34,072 bases of DNA from Verrucomicrobiota bacterium (GTDB lineage Bacteria > Verrucomicrobiota > Verrucomicrobiia > Verrucomicrobiales > Akkermansiaceae): contig JAPLUI010000277.1 of NCBI GenBank assembly GCA_026397725.1, positions 1 to 34,072 of the forward strand, read 5' to 3'. The notes beneath the pieces are model-generated. The model did not search any database. It was not told the DNA's origin and saw only the letters and a list, made by a program, of their open reading frames with translations. Of this stretch, positions 9,301 through 15,261 are shown one piece after another. The translations under genes and the position numbers were made by a program. The number at the start of each line of letters is the position of its first letter. Within the stretch, counting starts at the first letter, position 1.

Positions 9301-9432
9301 GCCCGACAGCGTCAGCAATCCGACCGCGAGGAGCGTGAGAAGAACCATCAGTGAGAGCACGATGACCAGCGCAAAGCCGGGTTTCACGTGGCGGCGGCCA
9401 TCGGAGTTGAGTGGTGCGTGGTTCGATTGCAT
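6139..9432 (-). CDS. Verru_Chthon cassette protein A, copy A2 (frameshifted near its 3' end)
   Basis: The frame gives 1097 residues from ATG 9432. The start is chosen because it places the prepilin-like junction at G19-F20, exactly as in A1, and is preceded by CTCCGCCC. The layout matches A1: leader, hydrophobic assembly helix (about residues 20-43), Ala/Arg-rich helix, then a very large extracytoplasmic part. The first ~330 codons and the last ~300 are almost identical to A1, while the middle (about 7500-8300) is clearly diverged, so the two copies form a mosaic. Homology ends near residue 1012 at the 4-bp deletion (6394/6395). An Arg/Ser-rich out-of-frame tail then runs to the stop at 6139, closely matching the tail of A1. 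Function is unknown. Confidence 0.85.
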   Translation of the reverse strand: MQSNHAPLNSDGRRHVKPGFALVIVLSLMVLLTLLAVGLLTLSGVTLRASSQGKAMASARANARLALMLAIGELQRSAGPDHRVTARADILDETTANPQLTGVWESLEIKATVPPKPTDYEAAAKAAKFTAWLVSSPDIEASRLSAFASEPMISPVTLWGKGTLGDQALAKGLVTAAKVPLASSPGAASPGAMAWAVLDEGLKARVNTHYADDAVAVGMKAAELGAGERPGVEFIGGLAGLERKFFERQAPESVTLEKGLTRLNFALAAETLAKDTREALRTLTHDVTTQSVGLFTDTAHGGFKQDFHLLTNASALPAGYAGKGVYASRLGMNPSAAPSDPRWESLHQFCRLYRDKITNSAGVPVLKTQWPSGWVAATQAGSPAVTTVTRTPPPGLVLLPTIAKVQMLFSLIGHDLYDYPPPVGTQVPPDAPGFHGPQEGQFRGTKFNYDLHLLYTPIITLHNPYNVALECSDLRVQFVHVPFAMQVFRDGVAQSTGLVPLETMYADNDGGQQGKIFGMNLKSKASDGSPGSTTFRLLPGEVKLFSPYFPPTHSYRDDFSSGRTYWDIYVGSGLTNNIECIPGWRGDGIGFDCDWLAGNQPVDGDGANGHWASCYGLAREDRIHAIFAPLSIPLSNNKFVIQMSTTSGAAGGAATIISALEVDYESPGGLQNFLIGKGGTLRYPKTGTVRGLDMVDHATTPIKDCVHTKPFALLSVQAKTTSGGRDTSSEDGRLATKPWCFAHANAAVSSQKIPTEHPANQSHEIDLQLLEKGTSNLVQVDQMDRGNFISGHTPFNGTKFGCQYDIPLAPVQTFASLNGANPGGSSGYLPRFAQPLGNSWAHPLIATTKLSEAKASGNYVDHSFLLNLAFYDNYYFSGLAAQTGPFCTGKTTATLATDFAAGKALDDPRLVFRPPNGKSAAAFAAEVAKADAYNRLAPWQVMAGPFNINSTSVLAWKAMLASIHDTQSLFNQLNKGGVGVTPGSKLSDLKDVGKEEARLSRFRLPVSSSAADGISRTAIGSARASIRTTSCRRSRKTSSSRSGSAARSSRWRNSSTAALVPAIPPSAAPSNRRLMIPISTRAWPPPPTRVSRSSPTK

Positions 9433-9532
9433 GGGCGGAGGGTCGGCTCGATCCCGCCTGGCACCCTCGTTGGCTGCCAGAGCAGCCGGCAACCATGAGT
9501 GCCAAGCGACACAGGATTCATGTGTCGCGGAA

Positions 9533-9561
9533 ACCTTACCCGCCACCAATAGTCTTGGCAA
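9533..9561 (-). promoter_or_regulatory. Promoter of module 2 (A2)
   Basis: Minus-strand TTGCCA (9561-9556), 17-bp spacer, TAAGGT (9538-9533). The predicted leader to the ATG at 9432 is about 95 bases, the same as for A1, and the bases around the -35 (AAAATGG upstream, AGA downstream) match those of module 3. Confidence 0.55.
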
Positions 9562-9659
9562 CTGCCATTTTGCATCTGTGGATCCGCACACCGCCAGCCT
9601 GTCGACACTCTCGGCCCCTGCGGCCCATCATCATAAGGGCGCTTGAATCAGCTTGGCTC

Positions 9660-9674
9660 CTGGCAGACTGCCAG
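9660..9674 (-). terminator. Short palindrome after the module-1 B gene
   Basis: CTGGCAG, one base, CTGCCAG forms a perfect 7-bp stem about 35 bases downstream of the B stop (9709). No U-run follows on the minus strand, so it may be a Rho-type end, an RNA-stabilising hairpin or a protein site upstream of the module-2 promoter. Confidence 0.25.
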
Positions 9675-9708
9675 CGCCACAGGTGCTGCGGGCAGGCTCT
9701 GGCAAGCG

Positions 9709-10428
9709 TCATTTTTTCAGGGCGGCCTTGAGCGTCGGGAAATCCTGGCAGGTGGCGCTTTGGAGCCGCCCGGACGCGGGATCCACGTAAGCAAAGATCA
9801 GATACCGGAGGCCGGGGACAAAGCGCAGCAAGCTCTCGCTGGCGGTTCGCCACACGTCGTCTTGCTGGAATTGGAAACTCACCGCAGCCATGTTGAAGGC
9901 ATCGCGTTTCTCCGGCCTGCCGGAGCCTTGGGATTTTCCAGGCTGGAGCGTGATGGTGGTTTCGCCGATGCTGAAGCGGATGTCCTGGTTGCAGAAGTTG
10001 GCGAGCAGGGTGCCGCCATCCCCGAAGTTCTTGGTGAAGTCCTCCAGCACGAACACCCGCCACGGCAGAGCTGTTGGCGGTTTTCCCGCAGGGGCAAACA
10101 CCAAGATGGCAGCACTCACGTTGGCCGGAACCGTCGCGGTGGCAGCGGGTTGGTGATCCTCCGACCCGAGAAAGCTGATAGAGTCCCCCTTGGCAGTACA
10201 GACGGTCACCTCGGAAAACGTGCTGCTCGGAACCGTGCAGGTGATTTCGGCACCTTTGGCGGAGACGTTCAACAGCGGCGGCGGCGGCTCTGCTCCCTCC
10301 AAACACAGGAACCGGCAACTGACCTTGCGGGCAGCCTCGGTACCGCTGCAGACGGAACCGAGGAAGACCAGGCAGCAGCCGAGGGCACGCATGGCGAAAG
10401 CGGAGTGAAGTCTGCTGGAAGTGTTCAT
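9709..10428 (-). CDS. Secreted module-B protein (module 1), upstream A gene deleted
   Basis: This 239-residue paralogue of the 1146-1868 gene has the same architecture. It starts at ATG 10428 with NTSSRLHSAFAMR, then a hydrophobic signal segment (ALGCCLVFLGSVCSG), then RKVSCRFLCLEG, PPPPLLNV, LPWRVFVLED, FQFQQDD, VDPASGR and a Lys-ending tail. Its ATG still overlaps a TGA (ATGA). The bases just ahead of it encode the remnant ending of a cassette-A protein in the matching frame, so A was lost while B survived. A long upstream extension of the frame is possible but would run through the promoter and is not supported by the paralogue. Role unknown; secretion is well supported. Confidence 0.8.
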   Translation of the reverse strand: MNTSSRLHSAFAMRALGCCLVFLGSVCSGTEAARKVSCRFLCLEGAEPPPPLLNVSAKGAEITCTVPSSTFSEVTVCTAKGDSISFLGSEDHQPAATATVPANVSAAILVFAPAGKPPTALPWRVFVLEDFTKNFGDGGTLLANFCNQDIRFSIGETTITLQPGKSQGSGRPEKRDAFNMAAVSFQFQQDDVWRTASESLLRFVPGLRYLIFAYVDPASGRLQSATCQDFPTLKAALKK

Positions 10429-10466
10429 GTTGGTTTGGGCTCGAACCAGCGGAGTGAGACGAAGTA
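10425..10466 (-). pseudogene. Last codons of a deleted cassette protein A (module 1)
   Basis: Read on the minus strand and ending at TGA 10427-10425, the bases encode YFVSLRWFEPKPT. This matches the end of A1 and A2 (SLRWLNPNE) in frame and position, including the ATGA overlap with the B gene. At DNA level the block CTCCGCTGG and the following CCCAA are shared with A1. Only the promoter region and this extreme 3' end remain, suggesting one internal deletion of more than 3 kb. The match is short, so confidence is moderate. Confidence 0.5.
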
Positions 10467-10473
10467 CGACCGG

Positions 10474-10502
10474 ACCGTAACCTGGCCAAACGATTTTGGC
10501 AA
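10474..10502 (-). promoter_or_regulatory. Promoter of module 1 (B gene after deletion of A)
   Basis: Minus-strand TTGCCA (10502-10497), 17-bp spacer, TACGGT (10479-10474). It is the third instance of the module promoter; because A is deleted it now lies about 40 bases upstream of the B start codon. Confidence 0.5.
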
Positions 10503-10574
10503 GCACCGTTTTGCCACCGTTTGCGGCATTCCCGCTTCCAAAACGCCAAAATGGGTTTATGCTCCCGCCTCCCC

Positions 10575-11768
10575 ATGACCCGACTCGCATTGATCTTGAC
10601 CCTTGCCACCGCCTGCGGTGCCGCCGCCCGCGAGGAACTCGCCCCGGCCACTCCGGCCGTGCCCGCCGCCCCTCCGGTGGCGGCGGCGGCGGCCATCCCC
10701 GACGACGGCGTGCGGGTTGCCTTCCTCGGCTATCACGATTTCTCCGAGGCCGAACCGGAGACCGCCATGCGCATCCGCACCTCGAAGTTCCGCAAGCAAA
10801 TGGATGCGCTCCGCCAACTCGGCATCACCGTCATTACCCTTGAGGACTTCCTCGCCTGGAAGCGAGGCGAGAAGCAAATCCCCGAAAAATCCGCCGTCAT
10901 CACCCTTGATGATGGCTGGAAGTCCGTTTACACCGATGCCTTCCCCATCCTCAAACAGTTTGGCTACCCCTTCACCCTCTACCTCTACAAGAACTACATC
11001 GATGGCGGCGGCAAGGCCCTCACCTCCGACATGATCCGGGAAATGCTCAGGCATGGCGCCTCTCTCGGCAGCCACTCGGTGAGCCATCCCTATCCGGTCA
11101 CCATCAAGTCACACCGCAAAAAAGGGGCCCACAACTTCGACGCCTTCCTCCGCAAGGAAATGGGCGAATCCAAACGCTTCCTCGAAGCCAAGTTCGCCGC
11201 GAACATCACCACCTATGCCTACCCCGGCGGCTTCGTCACCGACGAAATGCTCCCGCTGGCCGATGAATTCGGCTACACCTCGCTCTTCACCGTGCTGCCC
11301 GGCAAAGTCAAACGCGCCACGCCGGACCAGCACCTCCCGCGCTACATGATCCTGGGCAACCACGACAGCATCTTCGAATTGGCCACCGCCTTCCGCGAGT
11401 CCCAAGCCACCCCGGATACTCCGGGTGGCACCCTGGCCGCCCTCCCCCAAAGCACTCCCTATCCGGTCACGCCGGAAGCCGACTCCATCGTCAACACCCG
11501 CCTCCCCGTCATCTCCGCCAACCTCGCCACCCTCACCGACCTCGACCCCGCGACCCTCGTCATGAAAGTCTCCGGCTTCTGCGAGGTTCCCGCCAAGTTT
11601 GAACCCGCCACCCGGATCCTCTCCTGGCAGGTCACCCGCCGCCTCCGCCAACCCTCCTGCCAAGTCTCGGTCACTTGGAAAAACACCGCTGGAAAAGCCC
11701 CCGTCACCCCACTCCGCTGGACCTTCCAAATCGACCGCGAAGCCGCCTACCTCCCCGACGGAGAATAA
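10575..11768 (+). CDS. Secreted polysaccharide deacetylase (NodB/CE4 family)
   Basis: The predicted 397-residue protein starts at ATG 10575 (CTCCCC before it), which gives a clean signal peptide, TRLALILTLATACGAAA. An upstream in-frame ATG (10551) would add eight residues. An Ala/Pro-rich linker follows, then the NodB-type domain: VAFLGYHDF, ITLDDGW (the two Asp of motif 1), GSHSVSHP (the metal-binding H-x3-H of motif 2) and TYAYPGG (motif 3). CE4 enzymes remove acetyl groups from N-acetylglucosamine polymers such as peptidoglycan or biofilm polysaccharide using a metal ion. A C-terminal region of about 140 residues looks beta-rich and is probably a binding or spacer domain. It acts outside the cytoplasm. 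The substrate cannot be told from sequence. It is divergent from the A-B modules. Confidence 0.88.
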   Translation: MTRLALILTLATACGAAAREELAPATPAVPAAPPVAAAAAIPDDGVRVAFLGYHDFSEAEPETAMRIRTSKFRKQMDALRQLGITVITLEDFLAWKRGEKQIPEKSAVITLDDGWKSVYTDAFPILKQFGYPFTLYLYKNYIDGGGKALTSDMIREMLRHGASLGSHSVSHPYPVTIKSHRKKGAHNFDAFLRKEMGESKRFLEAKFAANITTYAYPGGFVTDEMLPLADEFGYTSLFTVLPGKVKRATPDQHLPRYMILGNHDSIFELATAFRESQATPDTPGGTLAALPQSTPYPVTPEADSIVNTRLPVISANLATLTDLDPATLVMKVSGFCEVPAKFEPATRILSWQVTRRLRQPSCQVSVTWKNTAGKAPVTPLRWTFQIDREAAYLPDGE

Positions 11769-11785
11769 CCCACCCCGATCCACCC

Positions 11786-11870
11786 GATAACTGATAACTG
11801 ATAACCGGTAACTGATCCGACCGATCCGACCGATCCGACTGATCCGACCGACAACCGACAACCGATAACT
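11786..11870. repeat. Compound short tandem array ahead of ffh
   Basis: Four 7-mers (GATAACT type) are followed by four 9-mers (GATCCGACC type) and three more 7-mers (GACAACC, GACAACC, GATAACT), ending 7 bases before the ffh start. It fills nearly the whole gap between the deacetylase and ffh. Confidence 0.85.
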
Positions 11871-11877
11871 TCCCCTC

Positions 11878-13251
11878 ATGTTCTCATCCCTCACCGACAG
11901 CCTCGACAAGACCTTCCGCAATCTCCGCGGGGTGGGCCGCATCTCCGCCACGAACATCTCCGAGGCCCTGCGTGACATCCGCATCGCCCTGCTCGAAGCC
12001 GATGTCGAATTCAGCGTCGCCAAGGACTTCATCGCCCGCGTCCAGGCCAAGGCCGTCGGCGAAGACGTCCTCAAATCCATCAAACCCGGCGAGCAAATCG
12101 TCAAGATCTTCCATGACGAACTCGCCGCCCTGCTCGGTGGCGATCAAGCCCCGCTCGATCTCAATCCGCCCGCCCGCATCCTCATCTGCGGCCTCAATGG
12201 CGCCGGCAAAACCACCACCGCCGCCAAGCTCGCCATCCGCCTCAAAAAGGACGGCCGCCGCCCGCTCCTCATCGCCTGCGACCTCTATCGCCCGGCCGCC
12301 ATCGACCAACTCGCCGCCCTCGCCAAACAAATCGACGTTCCCTGCTACACGCCGCTCGCCACGGAAACCGATGTCGTCAAAGTCGCCAAGGACGCCTTGG
12401 TCTGGGCCGCAACCCAACATGGCACCGTGCTCATCTTCGATACCGCCGGCCGCCAGGAAATCGACGCCCGCCTCATCGCCGAACTCAAGCGCCTCAATGA
12501 TTTCCTCAGACCCAAGGAAACCCTTCTCGTCGCCGACTCCGCCACCGGCCAGCAGGCCGTCTCCGTCGCCAAACACTTCGATGACGCCGTCGGCATCACC
12601 GGCATCATCCTGACCAAACTCGACGGCGACGCCCGCGGCGGCGCCGCCCTCTCCATGCGTGCCGTCACCGGCAAACCGATCAAATTCGCCGGCGAAGGCG
12701 AGAAACTCGACCAGCTCTTCGAGTTCCACCCCCACCGCATGGCCGACCGCATCCTCGGCATGGGCGACATCGTCTCGATGGTTGAGCAGGTCGCCGACAA
12801 GGTCAACGAGGCCGACGCCCTGCGTTCGATGAAGCGGATCCAGGCAGGCAAGTTCGACTTCACGGATTTCCTTGATCAAATGCGGATGATCCAGAAGTTA
12901 GGTCCACTTGAAGGGCTGCTCGGCCTGATGCCCGGCTTCAGCAAGATCAAGAAGCAACTCCCCAAGGGCGCGTTGGACAACCAGCGGCTCAAACGTACCG
13001 AGGCCATCGTCCTGTCCATGACCCTGGAGGAACGCCGCTGCCCGGAGATCATCAAAGGCTCCCGCCGCCAGCGCATCGCCGCCGGCTCCGGCACCACCCT
13101 CATGGATGTCAACCAGCTCATCAAACAATTCGCCACCATGCGCAAAATGATGAAATCCCCCGGCAAAATGAAAGACATGATGCGCCAAATGGGCGGCCAG
13201 GGCGGCCTCAAGGACATGATGAAAGGCCTCGGCGGCAAACTGCCGTTTTAG
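11878..13251 (+). CDS. ffh: Signal recognition particle GTPase Ffh
   Basis: The 457-residue protein has the usual Ffh length and order. The N domain (residues 1-90) is followed by the GTPase G domain with P-loop GLNGAGKTTTAAK, the DTAGRQ motif and the specificity motif TKLDGDARGG. The methionine-rich M domain has the SRP-RNA-binding block RIAAGSGTTLMDVNQLIKQF and a Met/Lys/Gly-rich tail ending GGKLPF. Ffh binds signal peptides leaving the ribosome and delivers the complex to FtsY at the membrane. ATG 11878 is preceded by CCCCTC, not a Shine-Dalgarno site. The 4.5S RNA gene was not found in the window. Confidence 0.97.
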   Translation: MFSSLTDSLDKTFRNLRGVGRISATNISEALRDIRIALLEADVEFSVAKDFIARVQAKAVGEDVLKSIKPGEQIVKIFHDELAALLGGDQAPLDLNPPARILICGLNGAGKTTTAAKLAIRLKKDGRRPLLIACDLYRPAAIDQLAALAKQIDVPCYTPLATETDVVKVAKDALVWAATQHGTVLIFDTAGRQEIDARLIAELKRLNDFLRPKETLLVADSATGQQAVSVAKHFDDAVGITGIILTKLDGDARGGAALSMRAVTGKPIKFAGEGEKLDQLFEFHPHRMADRILGMGDIVSMVEQVADKVNEADALRSMKRIQAGKFDFTDFLDQMRMIQKLGPLEGLLGLMPGFSKIKKQLPKGALDNQRLKRTEAIVLSMTLEERRCPEIIKGSRRQRIAAGSGTTLMDVNQLIKQFATMRKMMKSPGKMKDMMRQMGGQGGLKDMMKGLGGKLPF

Positions 13252-13384
13252 GCCCAGGACGACCGGACGCAAGCCGCAGGATTGGAATGCACCGCGCTCT
13301 AACGACCAGTAACTGGCATGGCCCGCTGTCTGTGCCCATCTGCGGATTGTCATTCAAGACAGTGAGAAAGATGACCAGGAGTCG

Positions 13385-14245
13385 ATGAACACCGAGCGGC
13401 CCGAGCCCTTCTACCTCTGCGGCCCCACCGCCTCGGGTAAATCCGCGCTCGCCCTCGAACTGGCGGCGAAGCTGAACGGCGAGATCGTCAACGCCGATGC
13501 CTTCCAACTCTATCGGGGTTTGGAAATTGTCAGTGCCGCACCATCGCCGGCAGAGCGCACGCTGGTGCCACACCAGCTTTATGGTGTGTTAGATCCGGGC
13601 GCCGCCGCGGATGCCGGCAGCTACCTGCGGCTGGCGCAGCCCGTCATCGCTGACATCCAGGCCCGCGGCAAAACCCCGATCGTCACCGGCGGCTCCGGCC
13701 TCTACCTGAAATTCCTGACCCACGGGCCGGCCCCGCTGCCCACCGGCGATGCCAAGCTCCGCGCCGAACTCGAGGCCACCCCGCTGGAAGAATTGGTGGC
13801 CCGGCTTTGCTTGTTAGATCCGGTGGAGGCCGCCCGCACCGCGCTCAAGAACCGCCGCTTTGTCTCCCGCGCCCTGGAAATCTGCCTCCTCAGCGGCCAC
13901 CGGACTTCTGACCTGCGCGACCGCTGGGAAACCCAGACTGCCCGGGTCTCGGCGCACCTTCGCGGCGTCGTCATCCAACGCCCCCGGCCCGACCTCCATG
14001 CCCGCATTGCCCGCCGCACCCGTGCCATGCTCGAGGGCGGGGCCGTCGCCGAAGTCGCCGCCCTCACCCATGCCTCCGCCAACGTCGCAATGGCCATCGG
14101 CATCCGCGAGATCCGCGCCCTGTTAGCCGGAACCATCGATCATGCCACCTGCGAGGATCTCATCAATGCGGCCACCCGCCAATACGCCAAGCGCCAGGAA
14201 TCCTGGTTCCGCCGCGAAACCTGGCTGACGCCGCACCTCCCCTAG
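13385..14245 (+). CDS. miaA: tRNA dimethylallyltransferase MiaA
   Basis: The 286-residue protein begins with the P-loop GPTASGKSALA, then NADAFQLYRGLEI (substrate Asp motif), PHQLYGVLDP, IVTGGSGLYLKFL and a C-terminal QYAKRQESWFR motif, all typical of MiaA. The enzyme transfers a dimethylallyl group to N6 of adenosine 37 of tRNAs that read UNN codons. It is slightly short compared with common homologues (about 300-315 residues). AGGAG lies at 13377-13381 just before ATG 13385, the clearest Shine-Dalgarno-like site in this window. The gene stands 133 bp after ffh, probably with its own promoter. Confidence 0.95.
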   Translation: MNTERPEPFYLCGPTASGKSALALELAAKLNGEIVNADAFQLYRGLEIVSAAPSPAERTLVPHQLYGVLDPGAAADAGSYLRLAQPVIADIQARGKTPIVTGGSGLYLKFLTHGPAPLPTGDAKLRAELEATPLEELVARLCLLDPVEAARTALKNRRFVSRALEICLLSGHRTSDLRDRWETQTARVSAHLRGVVIQRPRPDLHARIARRTRAMLEGGAVAEVAALTHASANVAMAIGIREIRALLAGTIDHATCEDLINAATRQYAKRQESWFRRETWLTPHLP

Positions 14246-14442
14246 GGGAACGCCCACCTCCTGCCAAACCCTCCCCGGCAATTGCCCGGCATTTGAACCG
14301 ACCACTCTCAATGTCCCCAGTATTTGGAGCACAAGCGTGCGACGGTACCGCCGGTGCCGGCGAGGTGTTGATAGTTGCTGGGCGGAACCCGTAGTCTGAA
14401 CCATTTTTGGTCCGGCCCCCGTGGCGGCCCCGAAGCGCGAAG

Positions 14443-14470
14443 AAGCCGCCGGATCTCGCTCCGGCGGCTT
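14443..14470 (-). terminator. GC-rich hairpin, probable terminator of the CxxC repeat gene
   Basis: AAGCCGCCGGA (14443-14453) pairs perfectly with TCCGGCGGCTT (14460-14470) across a 6-base loop. It begins 27 bases beyond the stop codon of the minus-strand gene ending at 14497. On that strand the stem is followed by CTTCG, a weak U-tract. It could also end read-through from miaA on the plus strand. The stretch 14246-14442 holds nothing else I can name. Confidence 0.6.
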
Positions 14471-14496
14471 TAGTGAAACAGGTCAGTCTGACGAAA

Positions 14497-15003
14497 TCAG
14501 GCGAGGGTGCCTTCTTCCTTCTTGTCCTTGTCGCCCTTCTTGCACTTGCCGCAACCGGCTTCGGCGAGGGTGCCTTCTTCCTTCTTGTCCTTGTCGCCCT
14601 TCTTGCACTTGCCGCAACCGGCTTCGGCGAGGGTGCCTTCCTTCTTGTCCTTGTCCTTGTCCTTGTCCTTGTCGCCCTTGCACTTGCCGCAATCGGCAAG
14701 GGTGCCTTCCTTCTTGTCCTTGTCCTTGTCCTTGTCGCCCTTGCACTTGCCGCAATCAGCGAGGGTGCCCTCCTTCTTGTCCTTGTCCTTGTCGCCCTTG
14801 CACTTGCTGCAATCGGCGAGGGTGCCTGCCTTCTTGTCTTTGTCTTTGTCCTTGTCCTTGTCGCCGTCACACTTGCCGCAATGGGCGAGGACGGAGGTTT
14901 CTTTCTTTACCTTGTCGCAGTCCTTTTTCTTGTCACAGGGGCAGCCGATGGCAAGCGGAGCGATGATGAGTGCGGCAAACAGCGCGCTGAGTGTTGTTTT
15001 CAT
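14497..15003 (-). CDS. Secreted Lys/Asp-rich protein with six CxxC repeats, unknown function
   Basis: The 168-residue product starts at ATG 15003 with a clean signal peptide (KTTLSALFAALIIAPLAIG) ending before CPCDKKKDCD. The mature protein is built from six repeats of about 18-25 residues. Each has the pattern C-G/S-K-C, then K/D-G, a DK run of variable length, KKEGTLA, and then the next Cys. The first four DK runs vary by whole DK pairs; the last two repeats have the variant CGKCKKGDKDKKEEGTLAEAG. At DNA level this is a hexanucleotide (CTTGTC on the plus strand) array inside a longer repeat, so length can change by slippage without shifting frame. Regular CxxC pairs in an exported, highly charged chain suggest metal binding or redox chemistry, but this is inference. 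I do not recognise the family. The mirror-image Leu/Val-rich frame on the plus strand is an artefact. Confidence 0.8.
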   Translation of the reverse strand: MKTTLSALFAALIIAPLAIGCPCDKKKDCDKVKKETSVLAHCGKCDGDKDKDKDKDKKAGTLADCSKCKGDKDKDKKEGTLADCGKCKGDKDKDKDKKEGTLADCGKCKGDKDKDKDKDKKEGTLAEAGCGKCKKGDKDKKEEGTLAEAGCGKCKKGDKDKKEEGTLA

Positions 15004-15092
15004 ATTGATTCTGGATGTTCTAGTGGTTGGTGGTGGTGGTGGTTGGTTGTTCTGACATGGAACCATGCCCAGCATTGTGAGCAAGCCCGGGG

Positions 15093-15121
15093 GGATTTAT
15101 TCACAGGATTTTGGATTTGCA
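15093..15121 (-). promoter_or_regulatory. Possible promoter of the CxxC repeat gene
   Basis: Minus-strand TTGCAA (15121-15116), 17-bp spacer and TAAATC (15098-15093) form a plausible -35/-10 pair. The leader of about 85 bases contains a run of ACC triplets (GGT array on the plus strand near 15020-15045). Confidence 0.33.
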
Positions 15122-15261
15122 AAAAAATTCCCGCACGGTGGGCAAACTCTGCAAGCGGCAGGAAGTTGCCGAAAATCTCACATTCCCCGGTTTTGGGAGC
15201 GCACGCGGGCGGATTCGGCTTGGCCAGCGGGTGATCTGGCGCTACTTGAAGCCGCTTTCCC

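Noticed and set aside
11884..12879. 331-codon minus-strand frame opposite ffh
   Set aside because: Antisense shadow of a highly conserved housekeeping gene; acidic low-complexity product.
14280..14410. Possible tRNA-like or other structured RNA between miaA and the CxxC gene
   Set aside because: A GGTTCAAAT-like stretch on the minus strand suggested a T-arm, but no matching acceptor stem, anticodon arm or 3' end could be built.
14407..15234. Hydrophobic Leu/Val-rich repeat frame of 275 codons on the plus strand
   Set aside because: It is the reverse reading of the Lys/Asp repeat gene. The minus-strand frame has a proper signal peptide and regular CxxC pattern, so it is preferred.
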